Assembly: GCA_017469115.1 (NCBI GenBank)
Contig: JAFUGY010000147.1
Location: forward strand, 1-48,145
Reading direction: 5' to 3'
Length of the DNA: 48,145 nucleotides
From: Oscillospiraceae bacterium
Lineage (GTDB): Bacteria; Bacillota; Clostridia; Oscillospirales; Oscillospiraceae
Shown here: positions 24,424 through 33,266 of the stretch, piece by piece
How positions within the stretch are numbered: the first letter of the stretch is position 1
Layout: each line of letters begins with the position of its first letter
The notes under the pieces: generated by a model
The model's database searches: none
What the model was told of the DNA's origin: nothing
The model's input: the letters and a program-made list of their open reading frames with translations, nothing else
Position numbers and translations under genes: made by a program

Positions 24424-24726
24424 CTGGTATGATCTCCCCTCTGCATGAAGTTATTCTTCTATCAACTGGTTATAGGAATTTTAACAACTCACGTCCAACA
24501 AATGTCCAGCAGTTTCTATTCCCAGACCGGGGGATAAAGTGACACTCGTTCCACTCGTATCAGGAACTTCGCATAAGGAAAAATTTTTTGCCTATAGAGA
24601 ACTTTTGGAAATGACCGGAATGAGTGTCATCCATACAATATTTTCGAATATCATGAAATAATACTCAGCCGGGAGAGCAGATTATCTGTCCTCCCGGCTG
24701 TAATTATGATGATATCCCTTCAGATC
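24424..24726. other. 303-bp intergenic region with an inverted repeat
   Basis: No gene fits. GTGACACTCGTTCC (24539-24552) is repeated in inverted form at 24617-24630 with two differences, 64 bp apart. This could be a two-site operator or the arms of a small lost element. The terminator of the downstream minus-strand unit occupies 24667-24699. Confidence 0.4.
24667..24699 (-). terminator. Terminator of the MMPL/coiled-coil unit
   Basis: A perfect 9-bp GC-rich stem (AGCCGGGAG with CTCCCGGCT) with a 15-base loop that itself contains CAG/CTG pairing. The following minus-strand bases are only moderately T-rich. Confidence 0.6.
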
Positions 24727-26901
24727 TTACTTTAAGTCTGTGCGAATGATATAAGCGGTAGTGGTGTCAACGCCTTCCGTGCGAAGGTCATAGCCTGCAT
24801 CGGCAGTATTGTCTCTCGTCTCCTCGAAAATTCGGAGGGCATTTTCCAGATCATCTTCCAGATAGGGAAGGAGCTTCTCTGCGGCTTCCTTCTCTGCATT
24901 CATAATCTGATCCATCAGCTTCTGCGTCCCTTCCTTCTGAAGGTCGAAAGCACCGTCTGCAAGTTCAACAGAACCGTTATACAGCTTTTCAGCGCCATCG
25001 GAAAGCTGCACCGTTCCGTCTTTCAAAGCGGAAACGCCATCAACCAGCCTGCCTGCGCCATCTGCCAGAGATTCCGTACCCGCAGAGAGTTCAGAGGCTC
25101 CGGAAGAGAGGGATACAGAACCTTCTTCAAGCTGCTGCATTCCGTTTTGCAGTTCGGATGCCCCTACAGCCGCCTGATCAACCCCTTCGGTATACTGCGC
25201 CAGCCCGGTGACAAATGCATTCACCTGGTCCAACTCCTCTTTCAATGCGCTCAGACTTTCATAAGCTGTCTGGGCAACTGTGAGTTGTGCCGTTGCGTTG
25301 GGATCAGAGGCAAGTACCTTTTCCACATTCTCGGCAACCAGACTGTCAATCTGCTCCTGCACAGCCTTCTCCGTCTTTGCAAGTATCTCATCCGAGAGAA
25401 GCTGTTCCTGCACAGCTGCCTGAATTGCAGCATTCTGCTCTGGCTGGATCTGCCCGCTCTGCAGTGCCAGCTGATTTTCTTCAGCCGTCAGGCCGGTCTG
25501 TGCCGCCTGCAGAACACCTTCCAGCACGGCAGTTTTCACCTGTGCCTCTACCGCTGCCTGAATCTGAGCTTTCTGTGCTTCTATCTGCTGGCGGACAAGA
25601 GGCTCTGCCTGAGAGGTGGCCAAGGCTTTTACTGTCTCCGGGTTCACCTGGTCCATAACCTGCTCCAGCACAACGGCGTAGTTTTCTGCCGTCAGTTCCG
25701 GCAGGCTGATCCCTGCAACATCCAGGCCGGAAGATGCCAGCTGTTCATTTGCTGTATCCAGAATTGCGGAAAAGATCATTTGTGCTCCCTGATTTAACGC
25801 ATCACTGTTGGCACTGATTGTTTCAAGACCTGCTGCCAGCTGGGCAGAACCTTCTGCTGCTGAAGAAATCCCCTTAGAAAGCGTGTCTGCGCCGGAAGCA
25901 AGCTGTTGCGCACCGGAATCTGCGTCTTTTGCACCATCCGCAAGCGTTACAGCCCCATCGAGCAACTCCTGCGCCCCGTCGGCAAGCTCTTTTGTGCCGT
26001 CGCTCAGCTCCAAAGTTCCGTCTGAAAGTTCTGCCGCACCCTCTGCAAGTTTCGTTGCTCCGTTGTTCAGTTCCTTAAGGCCGTCATTGAGTTCGTTGAT
26101 TTTGGGGCCTAAACCATTTGTTTTCCCGGTGGTTGCCGGAATCGGATCACCGTTTTGCATGGCATGGAGGACACTCTGTGCTTCATCAAGCTCCAGATGA
26201 ACATCTGTCTCGACCCTTTCTTCCACTTCTGTGCAAAGCATATGAATCGGGTCAGAGGTCACAATCGTCATCATCCAGGAGAGCTCCGGTTGTTCCGCCT
26301 GAAAGTCAGCCCGGAATGATACCGGGAGCCCCAGATCTCCATTTGCCCCGGGTACCGCCCACCCGACCAACATCCGGCGGCCGGCTTCGGTCATAACGGC
26401 TGCATTCTCGGTGTGAATGTCCGTCACTCCCTCTTCGGGGAGCATGATTGCCGTGATCGTCAAGGCAGGAGCAGCCCCTTCTGCAAGATAGGAAACTTCA
26501 ATCGTTGCCTTTCCCTGTTTATCAGAAAGATCAGAAGCAGAAACTTCTTCCCCGTCAAGTGTCAGGTGAACAACCGGCATAACTGCCGGTGCTTTTTCCG
26601 AAGTCCCCTGGTAAGTAATGTCAGAACCGGCAGCTTTCCAGATAACCGTTTGCCCGTCGCGGATAAAAGCTTCCTCTCCGCTGACATTCTGAAGATCATC
26701 CAGCATGGAGAGAATAGCAAGTTCTTCCAGCTTATCTGTGTTTTCCAGATGGATGGTATCCGTAAGGCTAAGGACAGAACCGTCAGGGTCGGCTACTACA
26801 TAAACTCGTTCCTGTCCGGTTGTTTCAGCATAAACACCTGTGCACCCCAAAATTAACAGCAGAGAGACTGTAAGGAGCATCGCAATGATTCTTTTTTTCA
26901 T
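24727..26901 (-). CDS. Secreted coiled-coil repeat protein, YhgE-like partner of an MMPL exporter
   Basis: 724 residues with an N-terminal signal sequence (KKRIIAMLLTVSLLLILG, cleavage likely after VYA; a Cys follows LILG but the lipobox is poor). The middle and end contain many heptad-type DGxxxLxxG and SGAxxLxxG units (about 265-350 and 580-670), as in YhgE/Pip and related proteins of Bacillota. Between them is a Gln-rich helical stretch. It lacks the membrane helices of full YhgE proteins, ending shortly after the repeats. It starts 23 bp after the MMPL gene, so it is probably an extracytoplasmic partner of that exporter. Confidence 0.75.
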   Translation of the reverse strand: MKKRIIAMLLTVSLLLILGCTGVYAETTGQERVYVVADPDGSVLSLTDTIHLENTDKLEELAILSMLDDLQNVSGEEAFIRDGQTVIWKAAGSDITYQGTSEKAPAVMPVVHLTLDGEEVSASDLSDKQGKATIEVSYLAEGAAPALTITAIMLPEEGVTDIHTENAAVMTEAGRRMLVGWAVPGANGDLGLPVSFRADFQAEQPELSWMMTIVTSDPIHMLCTEVEERVETDVHLELDEAQSVLHAMQNGDPIPATTGKTNGLGPKINELNDGLKELNNGATKLAEGAAELSDGTLELSDGTKELADGAQELLDGAVTLADGAKDADSGAQQLASGADTLSKGISSAAEGSAQLAAGLETISANSDALNQGAQMIFSAILDTANEQLASSGLDVAGISLPELTAENYAVVLEQVMDQVNPETVKALATSQAEPLVRQQIEAQKAQIQAAVEAQVKTAVLEGVLQAAQTGLTAEENQLALQSGQIQPEQNAAIQAAVQEQLLSDEILAKTEKAVQEQIDSLVAENVEKVLASDPNATAQLTVAQTAYESLSALKEELDQVNAFVTGLAQYTEGVDQAAVGASELQNGMQQLEEGSVSLSSGASELSAGTESLADGAGRLVDGVSALKDGTVQLSDGAEKLYNGSVELADGAFDLQKEGTQKLMDQIMNAEKEAAEKLLPYLEDDLENALRIFEETRDNTADAGYDLRTEGVDTTTAYIIRTDLK

Positions 26902-26924
26902 TTTCTTTTCTTTCCTTTCTCCGC

Positions 26925-28991
26925 TTAACGGGCGGCTTTCATATCAAAGGTTGTGTGAACAATGATTTTATCCAGAAGCAAAAGCAGCGCCGGCAGCAGG
27001 AAGAGCACCACCGCGACAGACCACAATGCACCACGGGCAATCAGACGGCACATGCTGGAAATAATGTCGATATCCGAGTAAAGCCCTACGCCGTAAGTTG
27101 CCGCGAAAAAGCCCATACCGCTGACCAACACACTTTGTGCTGCGGATGCAACTGCATTCTGAATCGCCTGAGTTCTGTCTTTTCCGGAGAGACGATTTTG
27201 TTTGTAGCGGGTCGTCATCAGGATTGCATAGTCGACTGTCGCTCCAAGCTGAATGGTTGAGATCAGGATCGGCCCGACAAAGGCAAGTTCCTGATGGGTA
27301 TAATAGGGAATGCATAAGTTCGCAGCAATAGCCAGCTCAATCGCAGCCACCAGAAGGATTGGCAGAGAAACCGACTTCTCAACAATCATGATAATCACAA
27401 AGATAGCAGCCATCGAAATCGCAGTAACCACTTTAAAATCATGATCGGTACAGGTGATCAGATCTTTGGTGCATGGCGCTTCTCCAATCAGCATGCCGCC
27501 TTCATCGTATTTCTTCAGAATCCTGTTCAGCTCATCAATCTGAGCATTGACTTCATCTGTTGAAATAACATAGATGCTGTTGATCAGCATCAACTGATAC
27601 CGTTCTCCTTTCACTGCAGAAAGGATTTCCTCCGGAAGGATATTTTCAGGAATCCCCGCGCCGAGCAGGTTGTCGATGCCGATCACATTCTTTACGCCGT
27701 CCACCTTCTCCATAGCTTCCACCATAGCTCGGACATCTTTTTGAGGGACATTGGCGTCAACCAGCAGCAAATGAGTGGTAGCTGTATCAAAAGTAGCTTC
27801 CAATTTTTTATTTGCGATAACAGATGGGAGTTCCTGCGGCATCACCTTACTCATATCATAGTAAACATCCACATGGTTATATCCGTAAAAAGCCGGCACA
27901 CACAGCAAAACCGCAATCAGGCACATCAATCTGTAGTGCTTTGCTACAAAGCGACCGATTCCTCCAACATCAGGCAGAAGCGGTTTATGGCTTGTTTTCT
28001 CAATCGGGTTATCCAGCAAACGAATGACACAGGGAAGCAAAACCAATGTGCCAAGCAAGCCCATCACAACACCTTTGCTCATTACAATCCCCAGATCGCG
28101 GCCGAGGGTAAAACTCATGAAGCAGATGGAAATAAATCCTGCCATAGTTGTCAGGCTGGACCCGATTATGGATGAGAACGTCAGGCTGACAGCGTTTGCC
28201 ATTGCTTCGTCTCTGTCCTCTGTGAGCGTCTTCTGTTCACGATAACTGTGCCAAAGGAAGATGGAATAATCGAGTGTCACACCAAGCTGAAGCACTGCAG
28301 CCACTGCCTTTGTAATATAGCTGATTTCGCCGAGAAAATAATTGCTGCCAAAGTTCCACAGCACAGCCACTGCAATACAAAGCAGGAAAATGATCGGCAG
28401 AAGGAAACTGTCCATTGTAATCATTAGTACCACCGTGCAAAGTGCAACGGCAATTGCAACATAAGTTGCTTCCTGATCCTCGACAAGCTGCTTGGTATCC
28501 GTAACCACAGCAGAAAGCCCGGACACGAAACACTTTTCCCCTGCAAGGGAACGAATCTCAGAAATTGCCTCCATCGTTTCTTCGGCGGAAGAAGAAGTGT
28601 CGAAGAAAACAGCCGTCAGCATACAATCTCCATTCTGAAAAATACTGCGCACCTTCTCCGGCAAGATCTCTGTCGGGAAAGAGCCTTTCGTAAGAGATGC
28701 ATATCCAAGAACGGTGTCGACATGCGGCACAACTTTTATCGTATCTTCCAGCTCTGCCTGTTGAACGGGATTCAACCCTTCTGTCACCAGCAGAGAGAAT
28801 GCACCTTTCCCAAAATCCTGCAACAGGATTTCCTGCCCCTTTACCGTTTCCAAATCTTGCGGTAAATAATACAACAGGTCATATTTCGTTTTGGTCGCAG
28901 ACATCCCTATAACAGCGGGTACCAGCAACAGCAGGCAAAGAATGATCACCAGAACACGGTGACGCACCAGCCATTTTGCAAATCCTTTCAA
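26925..28991 (-). CDS. MMPL/RND superfamily exporter
   Basis: 688 residues in two matching halves, each with one membrane helix, an external loop and a bundle of about five helices. The first helix is VLVIILCLLLLVPAVIGM. In half 1 the conserved stretch is GVTLDYSIFLWHSYREQ; in half 2 it is GATVDYAILMTTRYKQN. The paired D-Y motifs are the proton-relay elements of MmpL/HAE3-type transporters. Length is at the short end, as in Bacillota YdfJ-like members. The likely substrate is a lipid or drug-like molecule. It is divergent from a TetR-family gene, which probably represses it. Confidence 0.88.
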   Translation of the reverse strand: MKGFAKWLVRHRVLVIILCLLLLVPAVIGMSATKTKYDLLYYLPQDLETVKGQEILLQDFGKGAFSLLVTEGLNPVQQAELEDTIKVVPHVDTVLGYASLTKGSFPTEILPEKVRSIFQNGDCMLTAVFFDTSSSAEETMEAISEIRSLAGEKCFVSGLSAVVTDTKQLVEDQEATYVAIAVALCTVVLMITMDSFLLPIIFLLCIAVAVLWNFGSNYFLGEISYITKAVAAVLQLGVTLDYSIFLWHSYREQKTLTEDRDEAMANAVSLTFSSIIGSSLTTMAGFISICFMSFTLGRDLGIVMSKGVVMGLLGTLVLLPCVIRLLDNPIEKTSHKPLLPDVGGIGRFVAKHYRLMCLIAVLLCVPAFYGYNHVDVYYDMSKVMPQELPSVIANKKLEATFDTATTHLLLVDANVPQKDVRAMVEAMEKVDGVKNVIGIDNLLGAGIPENILPEEILSAVKGERYQLMLINSIYVISTDEVNAQIDELNRILKKYDEGGMLIGEAPCTKDLITCTDHDFKVVTAISMAAIFVIIMIVEKSVSLPILLVAAIELAIAANLCIPYYTHQELAFVGPILISTIQLGATVDYAILMTTRYKQNRLSGKDRTQAIQNAVASAAQSVLVSGMGFFAATYGVGLYSDIDIISSMCRLIARGALWSVAVVLFLLPALLLLLDKIIVHTTFDMKAAR

Positions 28992-29024
28992 GGATCATTC
29001 CTCCTCATTCGTTATGTTATCCAA

Positions 29025-29034
29025 CAACATGTTG
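29025..29034. promoter_or_regulatory. Candidate TetR operator
   Basis: Palindrome CAACATGTTG (flanked by further CAAC/GTTG-like bases) overlaps the -35 box of the rightward promoter and lies within the leftward promoter region of the MMPL gene. This position is expected for an autoregulating TetR repressor. Confidence 0.45.
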
Positions 29035-29060
29035 ACTTTTTCAACGCAACGAATTATAAT
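29032..29060 (+). promoter_or_regulatory. Sigma-A promoter for the TetR gene
   Basis: TTGACT (29032-29037), 17-bp spacer, TATAAT (29055-29060). The leader is about 115 bases long. Confidence 0.75.
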
Positions 29061-29182
29061 AGCACGCGTGGTCAAAATCAATAATCACATTTTCGTCTAA
29101 ATGTGCAAAATACATCAAAAACTGGTTTCCACGTGAGATAATGAACAAAAAAAGTTGAAATTGTTGGGAAGAGAGGACTTGT

Positions 29183-29764
29183 ATGGAGAAGGAGAACAAA
29201 AAAGAAGACCGCCGTGTCCGGCGGACAAGAAAGCTGCTCACTCAGGCACTGACGGAATTGATGCAGCAGAAGCAGATTAAAGATATCACTGTAACGGAGC
29301 TAACTGAAAAAGCCGATATGAACCGCGGCACCTTTTATCTCTATTACCGGGATGTTTTTGATATGATCGATAAAATAGAAGATGAGATGTTCAATGGGCT
29401 GGACAGGATTTTCGCTCAGCACAGTGAAGATGTTGCAAGTAATCAGACCGAACCCATCCTGATCGACCTTTTTTCGCTGATTGAAGAGAATCAGGAGATG
29501 TGCCGGGTCTTGCTGAGTCCTCACGGAGATATGAACTTCCTACACCGTCTGAATGAAGTCATGCACGACAAATTTCTCAACACATGGGTTGAACTCAGGG
29601 GTCCATTGAAAGATAACGCTTTCGATTATTATTACAGTTTTGCCGTTTTCGGCTGTGCCGGGTTGATCCATGCCTGGGTTAACCGCTCGTGCAAAGAATC
29701 CACAGAAGAAATGGCTAAACTGGCTGACAGAATGCTTCGGCGCGGCAGCCTAAGCGTAATATAA
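29183..29764 (+). CDS. TetR/AcrR-family regulator of the MMPL unit
   Basis: 193 residues: an N-terminal TetR helix-turn-helix at about 10-60 (RRTRKLLTQALTELMQQK, ITVTELTEKADMNRGTFYLYYRD) and a C-terminal ligand domain of the DhaS-like type (LLSPHGDMNFLHRL, YSFAVFGCAGLIHAWVNR). It is transcribed divergently from the MMPL exporter operon and is best read as its local repressor. The inducing ligand is not known. Confidence 0.87.
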   Translation: MEKENKKEDRRVRRTRKLLTQALTELMQQKQIKDITVTELTEKADMNRGTFYLYYRDVFDMIDKIEDEMFNGLDRIFAQHSEDVASNQTEPILIDLFSLIEENQEMCRVLLSPHGDMNFLHRLNEVMHDKFLNTWVELRGPLKDNAFDYYYSFAVFGCAGLIHAWVNRSCKESTEEMAKLADRMLRRGSLSVI

Positions 29765-29850
29765 ACCTGCCCTTCTGAATACATCTCCATTTTGCTCTAT
29801 CTTTTTCGCTATTATTATTTCTTTGACTATTGTTTTTTCCGGCACACATA

Positions 29851-29859
29851 TGCTATAAT
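29851..29859 (+). promoter_or_regulatory. Extended -10 promoter of the ATP-cone gene
   Basis: TGCTATAAT: a perfect -10 with an upstream TGn, 34 bp before the ATG. No good -35 lies at 16-18 bp. Confidence 0.55.
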
Positions 29860-29892
29860 ACATTAAAAAAATAACAGAAGGAGGCTATCATA

Positions 29893-30171
29893 ATGTACGT
29901 TACCAAGCGAAACGGACGAGTTGTCGTTTACGACACAGAAAAAATCGTAAAGAGCATTTTAAAAGCAAACGTGGATTCACAGGATGAAGAACTATCGCGG
30001 CATATGGCTTCGTATATCGCCGACGAGGTTCTCGAAAAACTTACCGGCGAAAAAGAAATGATTACTACACAGGATATACGGGAATGTGTGTATTCCAAAC
30101 TGTGGGAAATGAATCTTCCCCACACTGCAGAACAATACATGAAATACGAAAAGAACAAAGCTTCCAAATAA
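29893..30171 (+). CDS. Free-standing ATP-cone domain protein
   Basis: 92 residues consisting of a single ATP-cone domain: MYVTKRNGRVVVYDTEKIVKSILKA, VLEKLTGEKEMITTQDI, CVYSKLWEMNLPHTAEQYMKYE. ATP cones sense ATP/dATP in ribonucleotide reductases and in NrdR; here the domain stands alone with no zinc ribbon and no reductase nearby. Single-domain members occur in Clostridia, with no established role. The gene is monocistronic, with an extended -10 promoter (TGCTATAAT, 29851-29859), GGAGG ribosome site and a strong terminator. Confidence 0.85.
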   Translation: MYVTKRNGRVVVYDTEKIVKSILKANVDSQDEELSRHMASYIADEVLEKLTGEKEMITTQDIRECVYSKLWEMNLPHTAEQYMKYEKNKASK

Positions 30172-30175
30172 CAGT

Positions 30176-30214
30176 AAAGCCAGTCTGTTCCTCTCGACAG
30201 GCTGGCTTTTTATA
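30176..30214 (+). terminator. Intrinsic terminator after the ATP-cone gene
   Basis: AAAGCCAGTCTG (30176-30187) pairs with CAGGCTGGCTTT (30198-30209) with one mismatch, followed by T-rich bases. Confidence 0.8.
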
Positions 30215-30236
30215 ATCCCCAAACTTATCAAACAAT

Positions 30237-30274
30237 GCCCGCAGAACGCTCTTTTTAGAGGAGATTCTGCGGGC
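30237..30274 (-). terminator. Terminator of the second thioesterase unit
   Basis: GCCCGCAGAA (30237-30246) pairs with TTCTGCGGGC (30265-30274), extended internally by GCTC/GAG pairing. It lies just past the stop of the minus-strand gene. Confidence 0.65.
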
Positions 30275-30289
30275 ACAGTTCTGCGCTCT

Positions 30290-31003
30290 TTATTCTCTTG
30301 TTATGATGCAATTTACGGCCGGTTTGCCGTCAAACTGAATGGTAAAGATATCCTTTCCAGTGCAACGCCAGATAGAAAGTTCGTCTCCTTCATGTGTTTG
30401 ATTTACATACTGCACCTCAATCGCCTGCAACGGATGCTCAGCAAGCTCCGTAACAGAATACTGATTGATCAGATAGCAGATATAGGAAATATTATTGGTG
30501 TGGTGGCAATAGTCGATATCAGAGGAACGGGAAATCACTTTTTCGACCTCTTCTGTTGGCTGGAATTTTTCACGCGTAAAAGCGATGTCAATCTCCGGCT
30601 CTTCCGGCTGTGTATTTTCTCCGAGGCCGACGGTTGCGCTTTTCCGGATTTTCCCGGTTTCCAGGTCGACCGCACAGAGTTCCAGGCGGGAAGCGAGAGC
30701 AATTGACCCATCCTGCTTCTTCAAAACCGTGTCGATAAACAGCTTCACATTGGAAAAGGAACTGATATACCTTTCCGCAATATACTCTTCCATCCAGAAA
30801 AGCGACTGACGGAACTCAATCTTGTTGCGGACGAACACCCACATGGCTCCATACTCCCGCATGCAGGTGACACCGTCAATTTTCATATTCCCCATCAGCT
30901 CGGTCACCATGTCCTCAACGAGCCGGAATGCGCCGACAGGAGAGAGCTTTACCTCTGCATCGCAAAGACTCGCCGCCAGGTTTTGCACTTTTTTCATCTT
31001 CAT
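30290..31003 (-). CDS. Acyl-ACP thioesterase-like protein
   Basis: 237 residues with a double-hotdog layout like the enzyme at 3.6-4.3 kb: the first half has SPVGAFRLVEDMVTELMG and the second SRSSDIDYCHHTNNISYICYL. In the catalytic segment the usual D-x-N-x-H reads DYCHH, so the Asn is replaced by Cys while a His remains; activity or specificity may differ from the paralogue. It starts 2 bp after the TetR gene stop, so regulator and enzyme are co-expressed. Confidence 0.78.
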   Translation of the reverse strand: MKMKKVQNLAASLCDAEVKLSPVGAFRLVEDMVTELMGNMKIDGVTCMREYGAMWVFVRNKIEFRQSLFWMEEYIAERYISSFSNVKLFIDTVLKKQDGSIALASRLELCAVDLETGKIRKSATVGLGENTQPEEPEIDIAFTREKFQPTEEVEKVISRSSDIDYCHHTNNISYICYLINQYSVTELAEHPLQAIEVQYVNQTHEGDELSIWRCTGKDIFTIQFDGKPAVNCIITRE

Positions 31004-31005
31004 GA

Positions 31006-31581
31006 TCAGGTTCTGCCCTCCGATTCTTTCAGTCTGCTGATTAATTCCTCCGCCAGACCCTTTCTCAATAAAGCATACCGGAGAATGCCCTGTGTATATT
31101 CATCTTTCATACCGTTGGTAATCCAGTCTATAATCAAACCAAATAACTCACATTTATAAAAAGTAATAAACAGCGCCATATCTTCTTCCGTAAGCCCTAC
31201 ATCAAAAAACGCTGATTTCGCATAGGCAGACACTGTATACTCGCAGATGCGCCACAGAGATGCCATATAGGTATCACGATTATCTGAATTATAGATGTGC
31301 AGAATCATTCGTTTGTTCTGAAGTACATTGTCTATTGCGGCACGGAGACATGCTTCCACGGAGTCGAACGTCGGATGATCCTGAATAAGCCGGTCGACTT
31401 CGTTGGCGCAGACTTCTTCCAGAAGGGCAGGGATATCCTGATAATGATAATAAAAAGTATTTCGGTTGATGCCGCACCGATCTGTAATATCCTTGACGGT
31501 GATTTTTCCGAGTTTTTTCTCATTCAGCAACTCCCGAAAGGCTGACTGAATAGCACGCTTTGTAATATTTGTGTTTGCCAT
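31006..31581 (-). CDS. TetR/AcrR-family regulator
   Basis: 191 residues from the ATG at 31581 (MANTNITKRA), which has AGGAGG upstream; the frame extends to 31671 without a ribosome site. The helix-turn-helix is at about 5-50 (ITVKDITDRCGINRNTFYYHYQDI), and the C-terminal domain has helical segments FITFYKCELFGLIIDWITNGM. It is translationally adjacent to the thioesterase gene and is probably its regulator; a lipid-related ligand is plausible but unproven. Confidence 0.86.
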   Translation of the reverse strand: MANTNITKRAIQSAFRELLNEKKLGKITVKDITDRCGINRNTFYYHYQDIPALLEEVCANEVDRLIQDHPTFDSVEACLRAAIDNVLQNKRMILHIYNSDNRDTYMASLWRICEYTVSAYAKSAFFDVGLTEEDMALFITFYKCELFGLIIDWITNGMKDEYTQGILRYALLRKGLAEELISRLKESEGRT

Positions 31582-31851
31582 ATCCAACCTCCTGTGAATC
31601 AAAATCGCCATTATATTATTATATACCAAATCCGGATGTTCCACCATGGACAATTTGTGGGGGATGTTCAAATTTCGTTAAGAGCTTTCTTCCTTTTCCT
31701 TGCAGCTGTCCTTCACAAGGCATCTTCTGCCCAAAAAACAAACAGATCTGTACGAACTCCTGACTTTTGTGAGAAACTGCATGTTTGCATATAGCATCTT
31801 ATAGAGAAACCCTGATACAATCTGCCCATCATCTGAAAGGAGATTTTGACT

Positions 31852-33222
31852 ATGACTGTTTCTACCACCATGAAAAAATATGGGCTTGAGAAAGCATTCC
31901 AATACCTTTACAAAGATCCTGAAAGCAACCTGATCAAGCTAATGGACTGGGCAGATAAATTCGCCGGTGACCAGTTTGTGCCGCAAAGAGCAACCGTACG
32001 GGCGGCAATAGAGGATCCAACCCATGCTTATTATCCTTTTATTCGCCACATGATCCACGATGTGGATCCGGAAGTACTGACGACTATCACAGTAAACTTT
32101 TTTATCAACGCCAATCTGGACGGATGGAAGAAGCAGGAGGAACTTCGGAATCAATACAACTGCAACATCCCCTGGGCAATTCTGCTTGATCCCACCTCGG
32201 CATGCAATCTCCACTGCGTCGGCTGCTGGGCTGCTGAATACGGCAATAAGCTGAATCTCACTTTTGAAGAGATCGACAATATTATACTGCAAGGCAAAGA
32301 AATGGGCATCTACATGTACATCTATACAGGTGGAGAACCGTTGGTCCGCAAAAAAGACATCATCCGTCTTTGCGAAAAGCACGATGATTGCATCTTCCTT
32401 TGCTTTACCAATGGGACTTTGATCGATGAAGCTTTCGCCGATGAGATGCTGAGAGTGAAGAACTTCGTCCCCGCTATTTCTCTGGAAGGCTTCGGAGAAG
32501 CGACCGACAGCCGCCGGGGTGACGGTGTTTATGACAAAGTTCTGCATGCGATGGAACTGCTTCATGACAGAAAGCTGCTCTATGGGATTTCCTCCTGTTA
32601 CACCAGTGCCAACTGGGATTCCATCATTTCGGAAGAATATTATGATATGCTGATTGAAAAAGGCGCTTATTTTATCTGGTACTTCCATTATATGCCGGTT
32701 GGCAATGATGCAAGCCCCGCGCTCCTGCCGACGCCGGAGCAGCGGGAGCAGGTCTATCAGCGTATCCGTGATTACAGGACCCGCAAGCCCCTTTTCTGTA
32801 TGGATTTCCAGAACGATGCGGAATTTGTCGGCGGTTGCATCGCCGGCGGACGGCGGTATCTGCACATCAATGCAAACGGGGATATCGATCCCTGTGTATT
32901 TGTCCATTACTCCGATTCCAACATCCGAAACAAAACACTTCTCGAAGCGATGCGCTCTCCGCTCTTCCAGGCTTATCACGACGGACAGCCGTTTAATGAA
33001 AACATGATGCAGCCTTGCCCGATGCTGGAAAACCCGACTAAACTGCGCGCCATCGTAGAAAAAACCGGCGCTGTATCTACTGATTTGCAGTCACCTGAAA
33101 CAGCAGATCACCTGTGCGCCAAGTGTGACGGCTACGCCGCCTGCTGGGCCCCAAAAGCAGAAGAGATCTGGGAAGCCAGAAAAGAGCAGAAAGCCCGGGA
33201 ATGTGCATCCGGAGAACAATAA
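31852..33222 (+). CDS. Radical SAM protein with C-terminal cysteine-rich (SPASM-like) region
   Basis: 456 residues from the ATG at 31852, with AAAGGAG at 31836-31842. An N-terminal helical region of about 110 residues precedes the radical SAM core, whose cluster motif is SACNLHCVGCWA (C-x3-C-x2-C, about 118-125). The SAM-binding GGEP is at about 163 (YTGGEPLV). The C-terminal third has more cysteines (FCMDF, GGCIAGG, DPCVF, PCPML, CAKCDGYAACW), compatible with auxiliary Fe-S clusters. The same layout occurs in uncharacterised Clostridial proteins. The substrate is unknown. metK lies 44 bp downstream, so the SAM-making enzyme and this SAM user may be co-transcribed. Confidence 0.85.
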   Translation: MTVSTTMKKYGLEKAFQYLYKDPESNLIKLMDWADKFAGDQFVPQRATVRAAIEDPTHAYYPFIRHMIHDVDPEVLTTITVNFFINANLDGWKKQEELRNQYNCNIPWAILLDPTSACNLHCVGCWAAEYGNKLNLTFEEIDNIILQGKEMGIYMYIYTGGEPLVRKKDIIRLCEKHDDCIFLCFTNGTLIDEAFADEMLRVKNFVPAISLEGFGEATDSRRGDGVYDKVLHAMELLHDRKLLYGISSCYTSANWDSIISEEYYDMLIEKGAYFIWYFHYMPVGNDASPALLPTPEQREQVYQRIRDYRTRKPLFCMDFQNDAEFVGGCIAGGRRYLHINANGDIDPCVFVHYSDSNIRNKTLLEAMRSPLFQAYHDGQPFNENMMQPCPMLENPTKLRAIVEKTGAVSTDLQSPETADHLCAKCDGYAACWAPKAEEIWEARKEQKARECASGEQ

Positions 33223-33266
33223 GCAAAGTTGCATACTGAGCCGAGTGAAGAGGGGGATCTCAAATC

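Noticed and set aside
33223-33266. SAM riboswitch before metK
   Set aside because: The gap to the upstream gene is only 44 bp and shows none of the conserved helices.
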